From Candidatus Zixiibacteriota bacterium (lineage in GTDB: Bacteria > Zixibacteria > MSB-5A5 > GN15 > FEB-12), in contig JAQUSF010000004.1 of NCBI GenBank assembly GCA_028715215.1, positions 1-57,874 on the forward strand: DNA of 57,874 bases, written 5' to 3'. The translations under genes were made by a program, and so were the position numbers. Shown piece after piece: positions 18,401-29,104 of this stretch; positions within the stretch are counted from its first letter, which is position 1; every line of letters starts with the position of its first letter. The notes beneath the pieces were generated by a model that worked only from the letters and a program-made list of their open reading frames with translations, had not been told where the DNA came from and did no database searches.

Positions 18401-21172
18401 TTATTTAAGGAGCATCATTTTTTTGGTTTCACTAAGATTGCCTTGCTCAAGCTTGTAGAAATAAACTCCTGTTGCTACCCTGTCACCCTTTTCATCTGTG
18501 GCGTCCCAGGTGATTTCATAATTACCGGCCGGTTGAACTGCCGCCACCAGCACCTTAATTTCGCGCCCCAGAAGGTCATATACTGCCAACCGGGTGGGAG
18601 CAGGTTGGTTTCGTAAATTGTCCTGATGTAAGGTATATTTAATCACCGTTACCGGGTTAAAAGGATTGGGATAATTCTGATAGAGCGTAAAACTTCCCGG
18701 CTGTGCGTTGGTATGCTTATCATCTTCTACCGCGGTTACATTTCCGCCCATAAATTCTAAGACCCGGTCGAGTAAATTTACCATAGTATTAAACTCGGGC
18801 TCCATATCGTTTCTTATCATTTCCGGCAGATAAGTTACTACCAGGGTTTTGTAATGACCGCTGTATGAAACACCGACCGCTTCTCCGCCACAATCAGAAT
18901 ATAATGCGAAGGCGGCCTGACCGCCGTCATAAGGGGTTATAAGCTGATGCGTACCGTTGAAACCAGGCTCCGTATTCAGGAAAAACCTGAGTCCCTCCCC
19001 CACTTCGTTACCTGTAATTCCGTAAAGGGTAAACGAAGTTCCGGTACTTGAGGTCAGATGCAAATGCAGATAATTACTGACAAAAGAGGTATATTCATTT
19101 GCCAGTTGACCAAGTCCTCCGGGTGTTGACAGAAGAAGATTATTACCCTTGTCAAGATATTTCTCGAGAGCCTCAATATCACTTTGCTCAAAAAGAGAAT
19201 TTGAAGAAGTATCGGTCGTCCAGATGACTGTTTTGAAATTCTCAAGGAAAGAGGTATCGGGAAAAGCCCGTGAGCGATCCCAGAAGCGTATTTCTTTTCC
19301 CAGAAGACCAAAACCGCTTTTGTATGCGGCTACAGCATTAAGAACCTCACTATGCCCGCTGCTGACCACCAGGTATTCGGTTTGTCCGACTGTTTCGATA
19401 AATTCAAGAGTATCCCGGTAACATCCAAAACCCTCAGACATAGTCGAATCGATAATCAAGAACAGCCTGAAAGTAACATCCTTGGTTTCAAAATCATCCG
19501 GAACCGTAAAAATCACAGGATGGGAATTATTACTGACGGTCATGTCCTTGGTGAAAGGAATATCGAGGCGAATCTCATTTTGCAGTATTAGAATATTTGA
19601 AGCGGAAGTCTGCAGGGTAAGATAACCATAACCGGTACTCAACATCATGTTTTTAAGTTTGACGTAAAGTTCAATTGTTTCTCCCTGTTCGATAAGACCG
19701 TTATGGTTGCCACTCAGACTGTCAATGAAGCGGATTGAATCCAGGCCTTCAAACTGTATATAAGGTCGGGAAAAAGAAATATCCAGGTCGGCATACATGA
19801 CCTGACCCGGTTCGGAAATATTCCATACCCCGATTTCGGTAACATCCAGCCGGATATTCGTCTTCGAATCAGGGACGCTTAAAGCGTGAAAATTACGGTT
19901 GTTGTTAATGCCCGGCCACGGGTCGCCATAATCGCCACTGCTGCCACCGAAAGCCAGCGAATTAAGGCCATCCGCCTGTTCCAGGGCTACATGATATCGA
20001 TACGGGTCGGAATTACTGAATGTAGCGCCTTCATCGATATGGTAAATAAGAAGCCCAGTCCCCGGCAAAGTAGAATCGAAACCGGTTTTTCGGCGGTTTT
20101 CCACTAGCCAGTACTCGTCAGGATTGCCGTCAAAAGGTAAAAGAAATATTACCGGAGTGGTTTCAACCGCCGGAATCGCGACCTGTTTTAGATTAGTCGT
20201 TACCAGAAACGGCTCGACAAAGCCGAGTTTGATTTTACACCAGGGGTCAAGATGCGCCGGTGTTTTCGCCCCGCCATTATAGCTCCCGGCCGCCATCAGC
20301 GACCAGCACCCCAAACCCTCGGAAGTGTTACTGGTATCGTTGATATCATACAGGGCAGGCAAACCCAGGATGTGACCGAATTCATGACAGAAGACACCTA
20401 TCGGTGAAAGAACCGTTTTCCCTTCGTAAAGACTGATAAACTCCTCCGGGTTTACGGAGAATATGTCTATAATAACGCCATCATAAATAGGCGAGGAAGG
20501 CAGCCAGCTTTGGTGTGACCAGATATCATTTCCGCCCTGTTCCGCTCCCTGGCCGGCATGGATGATAATCAAACCATCGCAATAGCCGTCTTCATCGTAA
20601 TCATATTGGGCAAAATTAATATCCGCCCGAGCCGCCAGCAGGGCATCCAGAGCCAGCTGACCGCTGCGCGATAAACCATAATCAACACTGACATACCACT
20701 TGTATGTTTGCGGCATGGTGTACCAGCCATAAACATCTCCTTTGATAAAAAAACTGCCGTAGGCGTTTTCCAGGAAGTAATCAGTCATGGAACCGGTCGG
20801 ATTCAAATTCCCGACGGAAAACAAAATCGAATCAAACTGTTGTGCGGTTCCCGACACGGCCTGCCCCGAAGCAAGATGGTCGGTAAATTCGACCAGAATT
20901 ACCGGCAGGTTAAGAGTATCGATGTCACCAGCAAACAGGGTCTGATATCCTGGTCTGTTTTTTTTATTAAATTGAAGCGGCCGCTCTTTTAAAGTCTGCT
21001 CTCTTTTATTGATGAATTCTTTCCAGATTTTGACTTTTTCCTCGAATATCCCCGTAGCTTTCCACTTTTCCATAAATTGCGGGTCCGGCGGTACCGAGAA
21101 TACCTGGCCAGCGGTCAGCCATCCGACTAAAACAGCCGGAATAATTCCGGCTGTAATTTTCCACCTCTCCAT
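18401..21172 (-). CDS. Secreted M6-family metalloprotease with FlgD-like type A sorting tail
   Basis: This 923-residue secreted protein has an N-terminal signal peptide and an immune inhibitor A-like M6 peptidase domain. The zinc motif HEFGHILGLPALYD lies near residue 263, and upstream segments DYFLENAYGSFFIKGDVYGWY and YDEDGYCDGLIIIHAGQGAE are typical of M6 enzymes. Beta-rich domains of unknown role follow. The C-terminal 90 residues carry YQNYPNPFNPVTVI, VYDLLGREIKVL, WDATDEKGDRVATGVYFYKL and a final KKMMLLK, the FlgD-like tail that directs proteins to type IX-type secretion. The neighbouring S8 protease carries the same tail. It is probably a secreted or surface proteinase; substrates are unknown. 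Confidence 0.88.
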   Translation of the reverse strand: MERWKITAGIIPAVLVGWLTAGQVFSVPPDPQFMEKWKATGIFEEKVKIWKEFINKREQTLKERPLQFNKKNRPGYQTLFAGDIDTLNLPVILVEFTDHLASGQAVSGTAQQFDSILFSVGNLNPTGSMTDYFLENAYGSFFIKGDVYGWYTMPQTYKWYVSVDYGLSRSGQLALDALLAARADINFAQYDYDEDGYCDGLIIIHAGQGAEQGGNDIWSHQSWLPSSPIYDGVIIDIFSVNPEEFISLYEGKTVLSPIGVFCHEFGHILGLPALYDINDTSNTSEGLGCWSLMAAGSYNGGAKTPAHLDPWCKIKLGFVEPFLVTTNLKQVAIPAVETTPVIFLLPFDGNPDEYWLVENRRKTGFDSTLPGTGLLIYHIDEGATFSNSDPYRYHVALEQADGLNSLAFGGSSGDYGDPWPGINNNRNFHALSVPDSKTNIRLDVTEIGVWNISEPGQVMYADLDISFSRPYIQFEGLDSIRFIDSLSGNHNGLIEQGETIELYVKLKNMMLSTGYGYLTLQTSASNILILQNEIRLDIPFTKDMTVSNNSHPVIFTVPDDFETKDVTFRLFLIIDSTMSEGFGCYRDTLEFIETVGQTEYLVVSSGHSEVLNAVAAYKSGFGLLGKEIRFWDRSRAFPDTSFLENFKTVIWTTDTSSNSLFEQSDIEALEKYLDKGNNLLLSTPGGLGQLANEYTSFVSNYLHLHLTSSTGTSFTLYGITGNEVGEGLRFFLNTEPGFNGTHQLITPYDGGQAAFALYSDCGGEAVGVSYSGHYKTLVVTYLPEMIRNDMEPEFNTMVNLLDRVLEFMGGNVTAVEDDKHTNAQPGSFTLYQNYPNPFNPVTVIKYTLHQDNLRNQPAPTRLAVYDLLGREIKVLVAAVQPAGNYEITWDATDEKGDRVATGVYFYKLEQGNLSETKKMMLLK

Positions 21173-21266
21173 TTCCTGTCCTCGATTTATTTTTATCCAG
21201 TCCGTTTAATACGTTTATAATGCTCACAGGCATCCCTGAGTTCAGGGCAATATAAACAATTACCCG

Positions 21267-24179
21267 TTACTTGAGAAGCATCATTTTTCTGGACTGCGAA
21301 AAATCTGAGGTGGTCAGGCGGTAAAAATAGACTCCGGTGGCCACCTGATGGCCGTTATTATCGGTGCCATTCCATTCAAACAGGTGTTTACCGGCCGGCA
21401 GGTATCCGGTTTTTAGGTCTTTTACTTTCTGCCCCAACAGGTTATAGATATCGAGGGTGACCTCGCTGCCGGTTGGCAGGTCAAATGAAATATTGGTTGT
21501 GGGATTAAAGGGATTGGGATAATTCTGATTAAGGGTGAAACAGACAGGGCGATTGCTTTCTTCGATTTCGATAGCCGTCACAATATCAAACTTCTGGCGC
21601 GCCCGAACAGCCGCCATGTACAATTCTTCCGTGGTTTCACCGGCGATAAGGGCAAAAGCAACTTCCACCGAGTCAAGGGCTTTAATGTCAAAGGCTTCCG
21701 AACAGGCAATAAAGAGCATGTCGCCTTTAAGAGTGCTGTCAACACTATTGCCGGCGGTAGCAATCAGGTCAAATTTTTCCACCCGGTTAAAGCCTATCTT
21801 GCCTGTACCGTTATCAACAGCCTTAAATGAAGTAATACTTTTTAAATTGACCAGGCCAATCAGCGGACCGGAAGCACTCTTCTGATAAATCATACCCAGG
21901 TTTTCATCAAGTACAACCATATCATTTCCGGCACTCAGGTCAAAATCATTCATAAAACCAAAGGAAAGATGGGTAATTTTTTCAAGGGTCTGGTTAATCA
22001 GATGAAACTTGAAAATCAGAAAATCATCGTTTAAACCGTCATTATAACTGACTATTTCCTGAGAAACCGTAACGGGAATGGGTATATCGGAATAGGTGTC
22101 AACATACCGTGCTTTAAGACAGTTCGCACCTTCCGTGGCCAGGTATTCGGAAGTAATGCCGGATACCGGGGTAAAATCGGAAGGAACGAAAGCACCCTCG
22201 CTGTTTCTGACACTGCTGGAAAGCTGAAGGCTGTTACGACCCAGAATAATGCCGCTTTCATAAAGAAGATTGAAACCATTCTGGAAACGGTAACCCTCCC
22301 GGCCGAGATTATAAATTGAACCTTCTCCGAGCCCGAACTGGGCAAAATCCGAAACGGAAAAATCAATCCGACTGTTATGTATATCGGCGATGCTGCCGGC
22401 CGGAACAAAACCTATGGTCAAAGTAAAAGCCAAGGTATCGCATATAAAAATGTCGGGTTTTTCGAGGATAAGACTGAAATGAATTTTTTCACCGTGTCTT
22501 ACTTCAGAATTGACAGTCAGGTTGAAGACGGTATAATTTGTGGCGATGGTGCCACCAATACCGAAAAAGAACGCCGCATAATCATTGTAAATCGTAACAA
22601 CATTGCTGTCTTTCGGTACCAAACGCCCGGTTACCCGGTCGACGTTGGCGGCGGAATTATGCAAAGTAAGCTGTAAATCGACATTTTCACCCGGAACCGC
22701 GATGCCGTCACCGGAGATGTTACTGCCGGTTATAAGGAAATTGGTACTGCTGGGAACCGGCAGATAATTAAAAAGTTTCGAAGCATCGACCAGACCATGA
22801 CCATAGGCATTGTCTTCGCCCGCCGCTCCGAGGTCTTCAGCCGATTTAATAAGCGCATATTTTATCTGTTCAACTGTGGCATTGGGATTATACTGACGGC
22901 ACAGCAGAACCAGGCCGGAGATAAACGGCGCCGCCATCGAGGTCCCGCTCATCAACTTATAGGCACCACCCTTGGTTGAAGAATAGATACCTACTCCGGG
23001 GGCAACCACTTCGGGTTTAATCTGGTTCAAATCGCAGGCCGAGGGACCCCGGCTGGAAAAACCGGCGATTACCTTATTGTCATCGACAGCACCCACGGCA
23101 AAAGAATTTATCGGCGTGGTAGCCCGGTCGGCCGGGTTGCGAATACTGCCCGCATCCGGACCTTCGTTACCCGCGGCAAAAATCGTCACGATACCGGCCG
23201 CTTCCGCATTATCGAGCACCTGCCAGAAAATCTGACTGCAAGCCGGTAAAATACCAGTCGGGACACCCCAGCTGTTGGAAATCACATCCGGAACATCTTC
23301 GGTAGTGCCCGTATCGCCGTCGGGGTTCAACGCCCACTGATACCCGCGGATGATATCACTTAACATCGTGTTCAAATCCCGCCCGACATCAATAACGCCG
23401 GCCGTAATCCATTCGGCATCAGGAGCGACCCCGAAAGTATCGGTGGCCGTCGAGCCAAGAATCGTGCCCATGGTATGCGTGCCGTGGCCGACATTATCAT
23501 ACGGTGCGACATTGGGATTTACAGGCGAATACCAGCATTCTGACAGCGGGGCATGACGGCCGCGCCATTTGGAAGCCAGCGCCGGGTGCGTACTTTCCAC
23601 CCCGGTATCGAACGAACAGACCAACCGACCCTTCCCCGTATAACCCTGACTCCAGAGAGAGGGTACTTTCAACATCTTCAAATGCGTCGTTGAGGAGGTG
23701 GTCAACGCCGGGGCGTTTTTAATTTCCACCGGTTCTTCGAATTCCAGGGTAACATCGGCTATAATCGTTTCCACTCCAGGAATACGGGCAAGCTCTTCAA
23801 GGCGATTTACCGGAAGGGTAGCGGTGTAAGCCGGAACAATCCAGAATTTCTGAACTTCGGTTACTGAATTATTTTTCAGGAAAAATTCAACCGCTCCGGC
23901 GCCTTGGGCCCGGAAGCTCTGCAATTTTCTGGTGACGGCTTTAATTCTTGCCGCTCGCTCTATGTTATTTTGTTCATTTAGTTTATAAACATCATTATGG
24001 ACGGATTTATTATCCAAAAAAACTATAATCCTTACAGTACTGTCGGAAATGGCCTTTTGGTCAAGCATTCTCTCAAGGCGGGGAGACATTTCCGGCTGGG
24101 CAAAAAGAAACGGAACCTTAATTAAAACAAATATCAGAAGACCGACAACGAAGAAAAATTTATGAAAAAGTGTGCTCAT
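21267..24179 (-). CDS. Secreted subtilisin-like (S8) serine protease with type A sorting tail
   Basis: From the ATG at 24179 (RBS GAGGAG) the protein has 970 residues, with a clear signal peptide (MSTLFHKFFFVVGLLIFVL). The ORF extends 42 codons upstream, but that extension has no ribosome site and masks the signal peptide. A propeptide-like region (about 25-150) is followed by the peptidase S8 domain with FDTGVESTHP (Asp), GHGTHTMGTI (His), the oxyanion SNSWGV and SGTSMAAPF (Ser). The C-terminus has LNQNYPNPFNPTTNI, a GQKV segment, WNGTDNNGHQVATGVYFYRL and KMMLLK. It sits upstream of the M6 protease gene with 94 bp between them, and both may be made together. Confidence 0.92.
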   Translation of the reverse strand: MSTLFHKFFFVVGLLIFVLIKVPFLFAQPEMSPRLERMLDQKAISDSTVRIIVFLDNKSVHNDVYKLNEQNNIERAARIKAVTRKLQSFRAQGAGAVEFFLKNNSVTEVQKFWIVPAYTATLPVNRLEELARIPGVETIIADVTLEFEEPVEIKNAPALTTSSTTHLKMLKVPSLWSQGYTGKGRLVCSFDTGVESTHPALASKWRGRHAPLSECWYSPVNPNVAPYDNVGHGTHTMGTILGSTATDTFGVAPDAEWITAGVIDVGRDLNTMLSDIIRGYQWALNPDGDTGTTEDVPDVISNSWGVPTGILPACSQIFWQVLDNAEAAGIVTIFAAGNEGPDAGSIRNPADRATTPINSFAVGAVDDNKVIAGFSSRGPSACDLNQIKPEVVAPGVGIYSSTKGGAYKLMSGTSMAAPFISGLVLLCRQYNPNATVEQIKYALIKSAEDLGAAGEDNAYGHGLVDASKLFNYLPVPSSTNFLITGSNISGDGIAVPGENVDLQLTLHNSAANVDRVTGRLVPKDSNVVTIYNDYAAFFFGIGGTIATNYTVFNLTVNSEVRHGEKIHFSLILEKPDIFICDTLAFTLTIGFVPAGSIADIHNSRIDFSVSDFAQFGLGEGSIYNLGREGYRFQNGFNLLYESGIILGRNSLQLSSSVRNSEGAFVPSDFTPVSGITSEYLATEGANCLKARYVDTYSDIPIPVTVSQEIVSYNDGLNDDFLIFKFHLINQTLEKITHLSFGFMNDFDLSAGNDMVVLDENLGMIYQKSASGPLIGLVNLKSITSFKAVDNGTGKIGFNRVEKFDLIATAGNSVDSTLKGDMLFIACSEAFDIKALDSVEVAFALIAGETTEELYMAAVRARQKFDIVTAIEIEESNRPVCFTLNQNYPNPFNPTTNISFDLPTGSEVTLDIYNLLGQKVKDLKTGYLPAGKHLFEWNGTDNNGHQVATGVYFYRLTTSDFSQSRKMMLLK

Positions 24180-24458
24180 CTTTTCTCCTCTTATTAAGTC
24201 CGAAAGCCTATTGAGCAAAGAAAATGCCACGGGCGGATTTATATGAATATATGAACCGGACTGCAAAACGGCCTTGCCCCCATATTGTATCTCAATATAT
24301 TTCAATAAGATAGGTCCAGACTGACTGGTATGCCGCTTTCATCCTGAAAGAATATTAAAATTCATGGTATGCAAAGAGAAGTAAATGAATACGGACAGGT
24401 GACCCGGCTTGCACCTTTTTATAGATAAATTTAAAGGGAGTAATTATATTGTCAGGCA

Positions 24459-26639
24459 ATGAAAAATCTATTACATGAACATAAAAAAGAATTTTATTGG
24501 CTCCTCTTTGTCCTTATTCTGGCGGTCTCTATTCGAATTTATCATCTAGTGCAATATTCCCAGATGCCGGACTGGGACCAGTTAACGATAGATAATAACT
24601 ACCACCATCACTGGGCTGAGACGATCGCCAACGGAAACATCTGGGGCGACACTACTTATTTCCGAGCGCCCTTCTATATTTACTGCCTTGGTTTATTGTA
24701 TGCTCTTTTCGGTTCTTCCCTTTGGGTAGGCCGGCTTTTCGGCCTGGCTATCGGCCTGGTGTCGGTCTTTTTAACTTTTCTTCTGGGACGCAAAATTTTC
24801 AGTTCCAAAATCGGGTTGGGCGCAGCTTTAATCCAGGCACTTTCACCAATAATGATTTTTTTCGAAGGGGAGTTGCTTTTAGACCCTTTGTTCATGGTTC
24901 TTATGCAGGCGGCTCTCTATCTGTTTTTAATCTGGCGGAAGAACCAGTTAAGAAGAATCCTTTTTCTCTCCGGAATATTATTCGGCCTGGCTTCGATCAC
25001 CCGCCCGACCGGATTGATAGTTGTGGGAATCGTTGCCATTATGTTGCTTTTTAAAAACAAAACCCTCACCCGGGAAAACCTGAAAACGAGCGCCTTCTTG
25101 CTGGTTGGAGTAATCCTGATGATTGCCCCCGTTTTCCTCCGCAACCTGATAGTGGCTCATGACCCGGTTATGATTGCTTCCCAGGGAGGAATAAATTTAT
25201 ATATAGGCAACAACGAAGCGGCCGACGGTACCTCGGCCACCTTACCCGAGCCCTTCGGCATTAACTGGCATATTCAGGATATCACTTATGAAGCGGAAAA
25301 GGCGATGCACCGGAAATTACGTCCTGGCGAAGTTTCCTCCTATTGGACCAAAAAAGCGCTCAACTGGATAGTATCGAATCCCGGAACTTTTATCATACTT
25401 TACCTGAAAAAGTTGTATTTTCAGGTTGCCAACCTGGAAATATCGAATAATCGCGATATCTATGCCTTCTTTTATAAGTTGGCATATTTGAGATACAACC
25501 CGATAAGCTTCGGGCTGCTTTTCCCCCTGGCCTTTATCGGGGCGCTTGCGGCCTGGAAACAAGGTTTTGAAAGCCGCCTTATCATACTGATATTGCTAAT
25601 TTATATTTTAAGCAGTTCCCTATTTTTTATCAGCAGCCGTTTTCGACTGCCGTTACTCCCCTACTATATTATCCTGGCTGTTTTCGGATTTAGTTTTCTG
25701 ATGACTCTTTACCGGGACAACCTTAAAAAGGCCCTGGCTGTAACTTCAGTAATAATCCTGCTGGCTGTTTTTTCATTTTACACCCTCTTCACCCCCAGCC
25801 GGAAAGGTTTTACCCAGACCCTGGTCTCTCAGGGATTATATTATATTCATACCCGCGATTATCCAAAAGCCATCACTTACCTCAAGCAGGCCTGGAATCT
25901 TGACAAAAATTTCCTGGAAACAAATCTAAATTTGGGCATCTGTTATTTTCGTATGGGTAATACCGACTCGGCTCTTTTTTATTTCAGCCGGGAAAGAGAT
26001 AACTTCCCCCTACGGTCCAAGGCGTACAACAATCTGGCCTCGCTGTTCCTGGTGAATGGCGACATCGACCGGGCGCTTGAGCAAATAAACATTTCCCTGA
26101 CTTTAAAACCATACGACCCCGTTGCCAACATGATTTATTTGAGGGCGGCTGCTCTCAAAGAGGATATTACATCTGACAGCCTGGCGGGACTTATCGCATC
26201 CGCAACGGAAAGAACGAACAGTGATATTTATCTGTTAAACGAAGCCGCCGCCCTGATGCTCCATCGCCATGATACCGTCCGGTCTGAGTTATATCTGCAA
26301 GCGGCTCTTACCGCCCAATCGCCGCCGATTGAAACCGACGACTATGCCTTCAGCAAAGATTTTCGCAACCGCCCGAAAAATATCGCCCATGAAAAAGCCA
26401 AAGCATATCATCAACTGGGTTATCTGGCTGGTATCCGGGGGGATTTCCTTAACTCCATCCGGTATTCTCAGGAAGCCATCCGCTCTGACCCCGCTCTTAG
26501 CGATGCCTATGTTAATTTAATCAGCGGTTACCTTTCATCAGGCAACCGGCAAGCCGCCGATTCAGTTTATAAAACGGCGGTTGCCAAATTCCCGGATAAC
26601 TCTCAAATAAACCGCTTGCGTACCCTGATGCCGCAATAA
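24459..26639 (+). CDS. GT39-like membrane glycosyltransferase fused to TPR domain
   Basis: This 726-residue protein is a polytopic membrane protein with about ten to twelve helices in residues 13-455. It has a conserved DWDQLTIDNNYHHHWAE loop after the first helix and RAPFYIYCLG, as in GT-C fold (dolichyl-phosphate mannosyltransferase/ArnT-like) enzymes. These transfer a sugar from a polyprenyl-phosphate donor outside the membrane; the donor and acceptor are not known. Residues 460-725 contain four or more TPR units (NLDKNFLETNLNLGICYFRM, AYNNLASLFLVNGDIDRALE, AYHQLGYLAGIRGDFLNSI). Such fusions occur in FCB bacteria. It lies alone between divergent and convergent genes. Confidence 0.83.
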   Translation: MKNLLHEHKKEFYWLLFVLILAVSIRIYHLVQYSQMPDWDQLTIDNNYHHHWAETIANGNIWGDTTYFRAPFYIYCLGLLYALFGSSLWVGRLFGLAIGLVSVFLTFLLGRKIFSSKIGLGAALIQALSPIMIFFEGELLLDPLFMVLMQAALYLFLIWRKNQLRRILFLSGILFGLASITRPTGLIVVGIVAIMLLFKNKTLTRENLKTSAFLLVGVILMIAPVFLRNLIVAHDPVMIASQGGINLYIGNNEAADGTSATLPEPFGINWHIQDITYEAEKAMHRKLRPGEVSSYWTKKALNWIVSNPGTFIILYLKKLYFQVANLEISNNRDIYAFFYKLAYLRYNPISFGLLFPLAFIGALAAWKQGFESRLIILILLIYILSSSLFFISSRFRLPLLPYYIILAVFGFSFLMTLYRDNLKKALAVTSVIILLAVFSFYTLFTPSRKGFTQTLVSQGLYYIHTRDYPKAITYLKQAWNLDKNFLETNLNLGICYFRMGNTDSALFYFSRERDNFPLRSKAYNNLASLFLVNGDIDRALEQINISLTLKPYDPVANMIYLRAAALKEDITSDSLAGLIASATERTNSDIYLLNEAAALMLHRHDTVRSELYLQAALTAQSPPIETDDYAFSKDFRNRPKNIAHEKAKAYHQLGYLAGIRGDFLNSIRYSQEAIRSDPALSDAYVNLISGYLSSGNRQAADSVYKTAVAKFPDNSQINRLRTLMPQ

Positions 26640-26664
26640 AAAAGGACCGGTTTCAAACCGGCCC
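26638..26664. terminator. Rho-independent terminator between convergent genes
   Basis: The inverted repeat ACCGGT...ACCGG is bounded by GG and CC. Read on the minus strand it is followed by six or more T, so it mainly serves the lipoprotein gene. The plus-strand T-run after it is weaker (CTTCTTGCTTTC). Confidence 0.7.
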
Positions 26665-26689
26665 TTCTTGCTTTCACCTTTTATGACGA

Positions 26690-29086
26690 CTAAAATCGCA
26701 TCACCCGTTCGACCTTTTTACCGGTCGGTTTGGTGATTTTAGATTCGTCAATCTCGTTCATGAATGTGTTCCAGTACTTGGCTCTTGCTTGAGCCATGGA
26801 AATAGGTACCTTGGCATCGGGATAACGAAGACTGGTCGGCGGTGACGATAACAGTCCCTCCGGATACAACCAGTTCAGGACAGAATCGATAACCACCTGC
26901 ATCTGGTCTTCCTTGATACTCAGCGGGGTAAAACAGAAATGCACGGTTTTGTACAACCCGGTGTTATACCGGTGCGCGACAGGAGCACCATCGAAGGAAT
27001 AATCGAATCCAAGCGGGTGGTCAAGACCGTAATAAGACTTATAAAGATACATGCCTTCCGTACCATAAATTCGAGTAGCCCAGTTAACTTCGGGCAGAGC
27101 TCGTAAGCCAGCCGGTTTGAAAACCCTGGGGTCATAATAATACATACCCCGGTTATCATTATAGGAAAAACCGTAAATACTACCTACATCATTGAACCAT
27201 CTATAACGTTGCAAGAGAAGAACAGTATCAATTTCAAGACTCGGCCACTTAACGGGGTTTAAACTGACCGCTCCGATAAAGTCTTCGATACGGCGGTGGG
27301 CTCTTTTCTGCGGGTTGGGAACATACACTCCATCAACACGGATGGAATCAGCGTTTATATCAAAAGCATGATAAGCCCACCCGGAATAAACCATACCGTA
27401 ATTCGGGTCAACGCCAAAATGGGTACAGTATTCGTTGTCCGGGATAAGAAAATTCCCCCCCACGTAAGGGCTGACCGAGGTACTGCCGACAATCGGTGCC
27501 CGCATTGTCAACCAGACATTAACACCAGCTTCAAGAGCCGTATAAACGTTCCGGCCTACCGAGGTTGGCAAACCACCAGGGCCCGATGTTATGCCTGCCG
27601 CCATAATATCATCATTATAGAGAATAACGATTTTATGCTGCAATAAAAGGCGTAAAGGTATTTTATCGCCCCCTTTATTAGTATAATAATAGTCAATGAA
27701 TTGACCGCCCGGGGTAGGAGTGATATCAAAATCAGTATCAGGATTCCAGTTATGAATGACTTTATCCCAGTAATTAAGGGCAGTATCGACATTCTGAGGA
27801 ATGTTCTTATAAGGGGCATTGATACGTGTAGCCAATTTGGAACAATCAACAACCAGAATATCCCGTTCATATTTGGGTTGAATGACATTCACAATCCGGT
27901 AATCCGGAGTCAAATCCACCACCTTGGCGGCATCACGCGCCTGCGCAACAAAGAAAAATTTCATCTTCCGGGTAGTATCCGCTTCCGGGTCATCCAGGTC
28001 CGGGAAAATATCGTATAGAGTATCCCGGGTGGTAGTTATCCAGCCGTTGGAAGTCTTACGAAGCTGGTTATAATCCGGGTTGGCAATAAAATCAGGGTCA
28101 TTAAAATCAAACAGGGTGTCAAATTGGCCATAAATACCCCACTGCCCGAGACTGTCTCTGATGGGAATAAAACTATCAACATATTTAATCTGCGAATCAA
28201 TATCCACCCAACAGGTATCGGCTACGGTGTCGCAGACATAAGAAGAATCCACCAGAACAAAATAACTGTTACTGCCGTCACGCCAGAAGAACAGTTCCGC
28301 CGTCCGGGTAAGAAACACGATTTTAACGAAGGAATCGACCACCTCTTCGTAAACGGAACCGTTGATGGAATCGGACATGTATGGACCATACAGTTTCCAT
28401 TGGAATTCAAAGAGAGTATCTTCAATGTCGGGGTCGGACCCCTGCCATCGAACCGGAATACCGGTATTGACGCCACCGGCCTGTTTGGCATTGATATATT
28501 CCCGGGCCACGTCAATACCTATAATCCGGGTATCCGGGGGATAGTCATTTCTTAAAATCAGTTTGAAAACGACTTCCGAAGATGTGCCCAAATTATCGAA
28601 AGCCTGCAAAAACACGTACTGCGGTACGTATTCGAGAACCGGGTTGGTCAGGCTGGCCGACATGGGTACAATCTGCGACGTTTGCGGGTTATCGACGGTT
28701 ACCGGCAGGAAGGTCCACGCCAGGGTATCGCCATCGACTACAAACGAAGTAATGTCCTTCGACATCGACTTCAAATTCTGGGCAAACGTCTGCGGAGTTT
28801 CACCGGCGGCGGTGTCGATATAAGAGGCTTTCACAACGACATAGCGGAACAAGACCACCTGACCGTCATAATCCGTACCTACCCAGTGAATAACATCGTT
28901 ATAAGATTCCTTATGACCATCCGGCGGTATATTGACAAAATAAACCAGAGGGGGACGATTGGCGGTCTGGGTACCACTGATGCGGTCGGAACAGCTGGAG
29001 AGATACAGGGAGGAGAGTATCAATATCATCAGAGCCAAAACCGTCAGAACCGTCGTTCGTCCGTAATATTTAGTTTTAAAAGTCAT
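26690..29086 (-). CDS. Large uncharacterised lipoprotein of the TonB receptor operon
   Basis: The product is 798 residues and begins with a signal peptide ending in the lipobox LSS-C32, so it is predicted to be a lipoprotein. I recognise no family. The N-terminal third has beta-rich segments (NRPPLVYFVNIPPDG and HWVGTDYDGQVVLFRY) resembling Ig-like or FN3-type domains. A central segment (YERDILVVDCSKLATRINAPY, VILYNDDIMAAG) and LTMRAPIVGST suggest a folded alpha/beta domain. No catalytic motif was identified. It is the third gene of an operon after the TonB receptor and PorV-type genes, only 18 bp after the latter. It may be the surface lipoprotein partner of the receptor, but it does not look like SusD. 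Confidence 0.72.
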   Translation of the reverse strand: MTFKTKYYGRTTVLTVLALMILILSSLYLSSCSDRISGTQTANRPPLVYFVNIPPDGHKESYNDVIHWVGTDYDGQVVLFRYVVVKASYIDTAAGETPQTFAQNLKSMSKDITSFVVDGDTLAWTFLPVTVDNPQTSQIVPMSASLTNPVLEYVPQYVFLQAFDNLGTSSEVVFKLILRNDYPPDTRIIGIDVAREYINAKQAGGVNTGIPVRWQGSDPDIEDTLFEFQWKLYGPYMSDSINGSVYEEVVDSFVKIVFLTRTAELFFWRDGSNSYFVLVDSSYVCDTVADTCWVDIDSQIKYVDSFIPIRDSLGQWGIYGQFDTLFDFNDPDFIANPDYNQLRKTSNGWITTTRDTLYDIFPDLDDPEADTTRKMKFFFVAQARDAAKVVDLTPDYRIVNVIQPKYERDILVVDCSKLATRINAPYKNIPQNVDTALNYWDKVIHNWNPDTDFDITPTPGGQFIDYYYTNKGGDKIPLRLLLQHKIVILYNDDIMAAGITSGPGGLPTSVGRNVYTALEAGVNVWLTMRAPIVGSTSVSPYVGGNFLIPDNEYCTHFGVDPNYGMVYSGWAYHAFDINADSIRVDGVYVPNPQKRAHRRIEDFIGAVSLNPVKWPSLEIDTVLLLQRYRWFNDVGSIYGFSYNDNRGMYYYDPRVFKPAGLRALPEVNWATRIYGTEGMYLYKSYYGLDHPLGFDYSFDGAPVAHRYNTGLYKTVHFCFTPLSIKEDQMQVVIDSVLNWLYPEGLLSSPPTSLRYPDAKVPISMAQARAKYWNTFMNEIDESKITKPTGKKVERVMRF

Positions 29087-29104
29087 CTGTTATCTCCATC
29101 CTCA

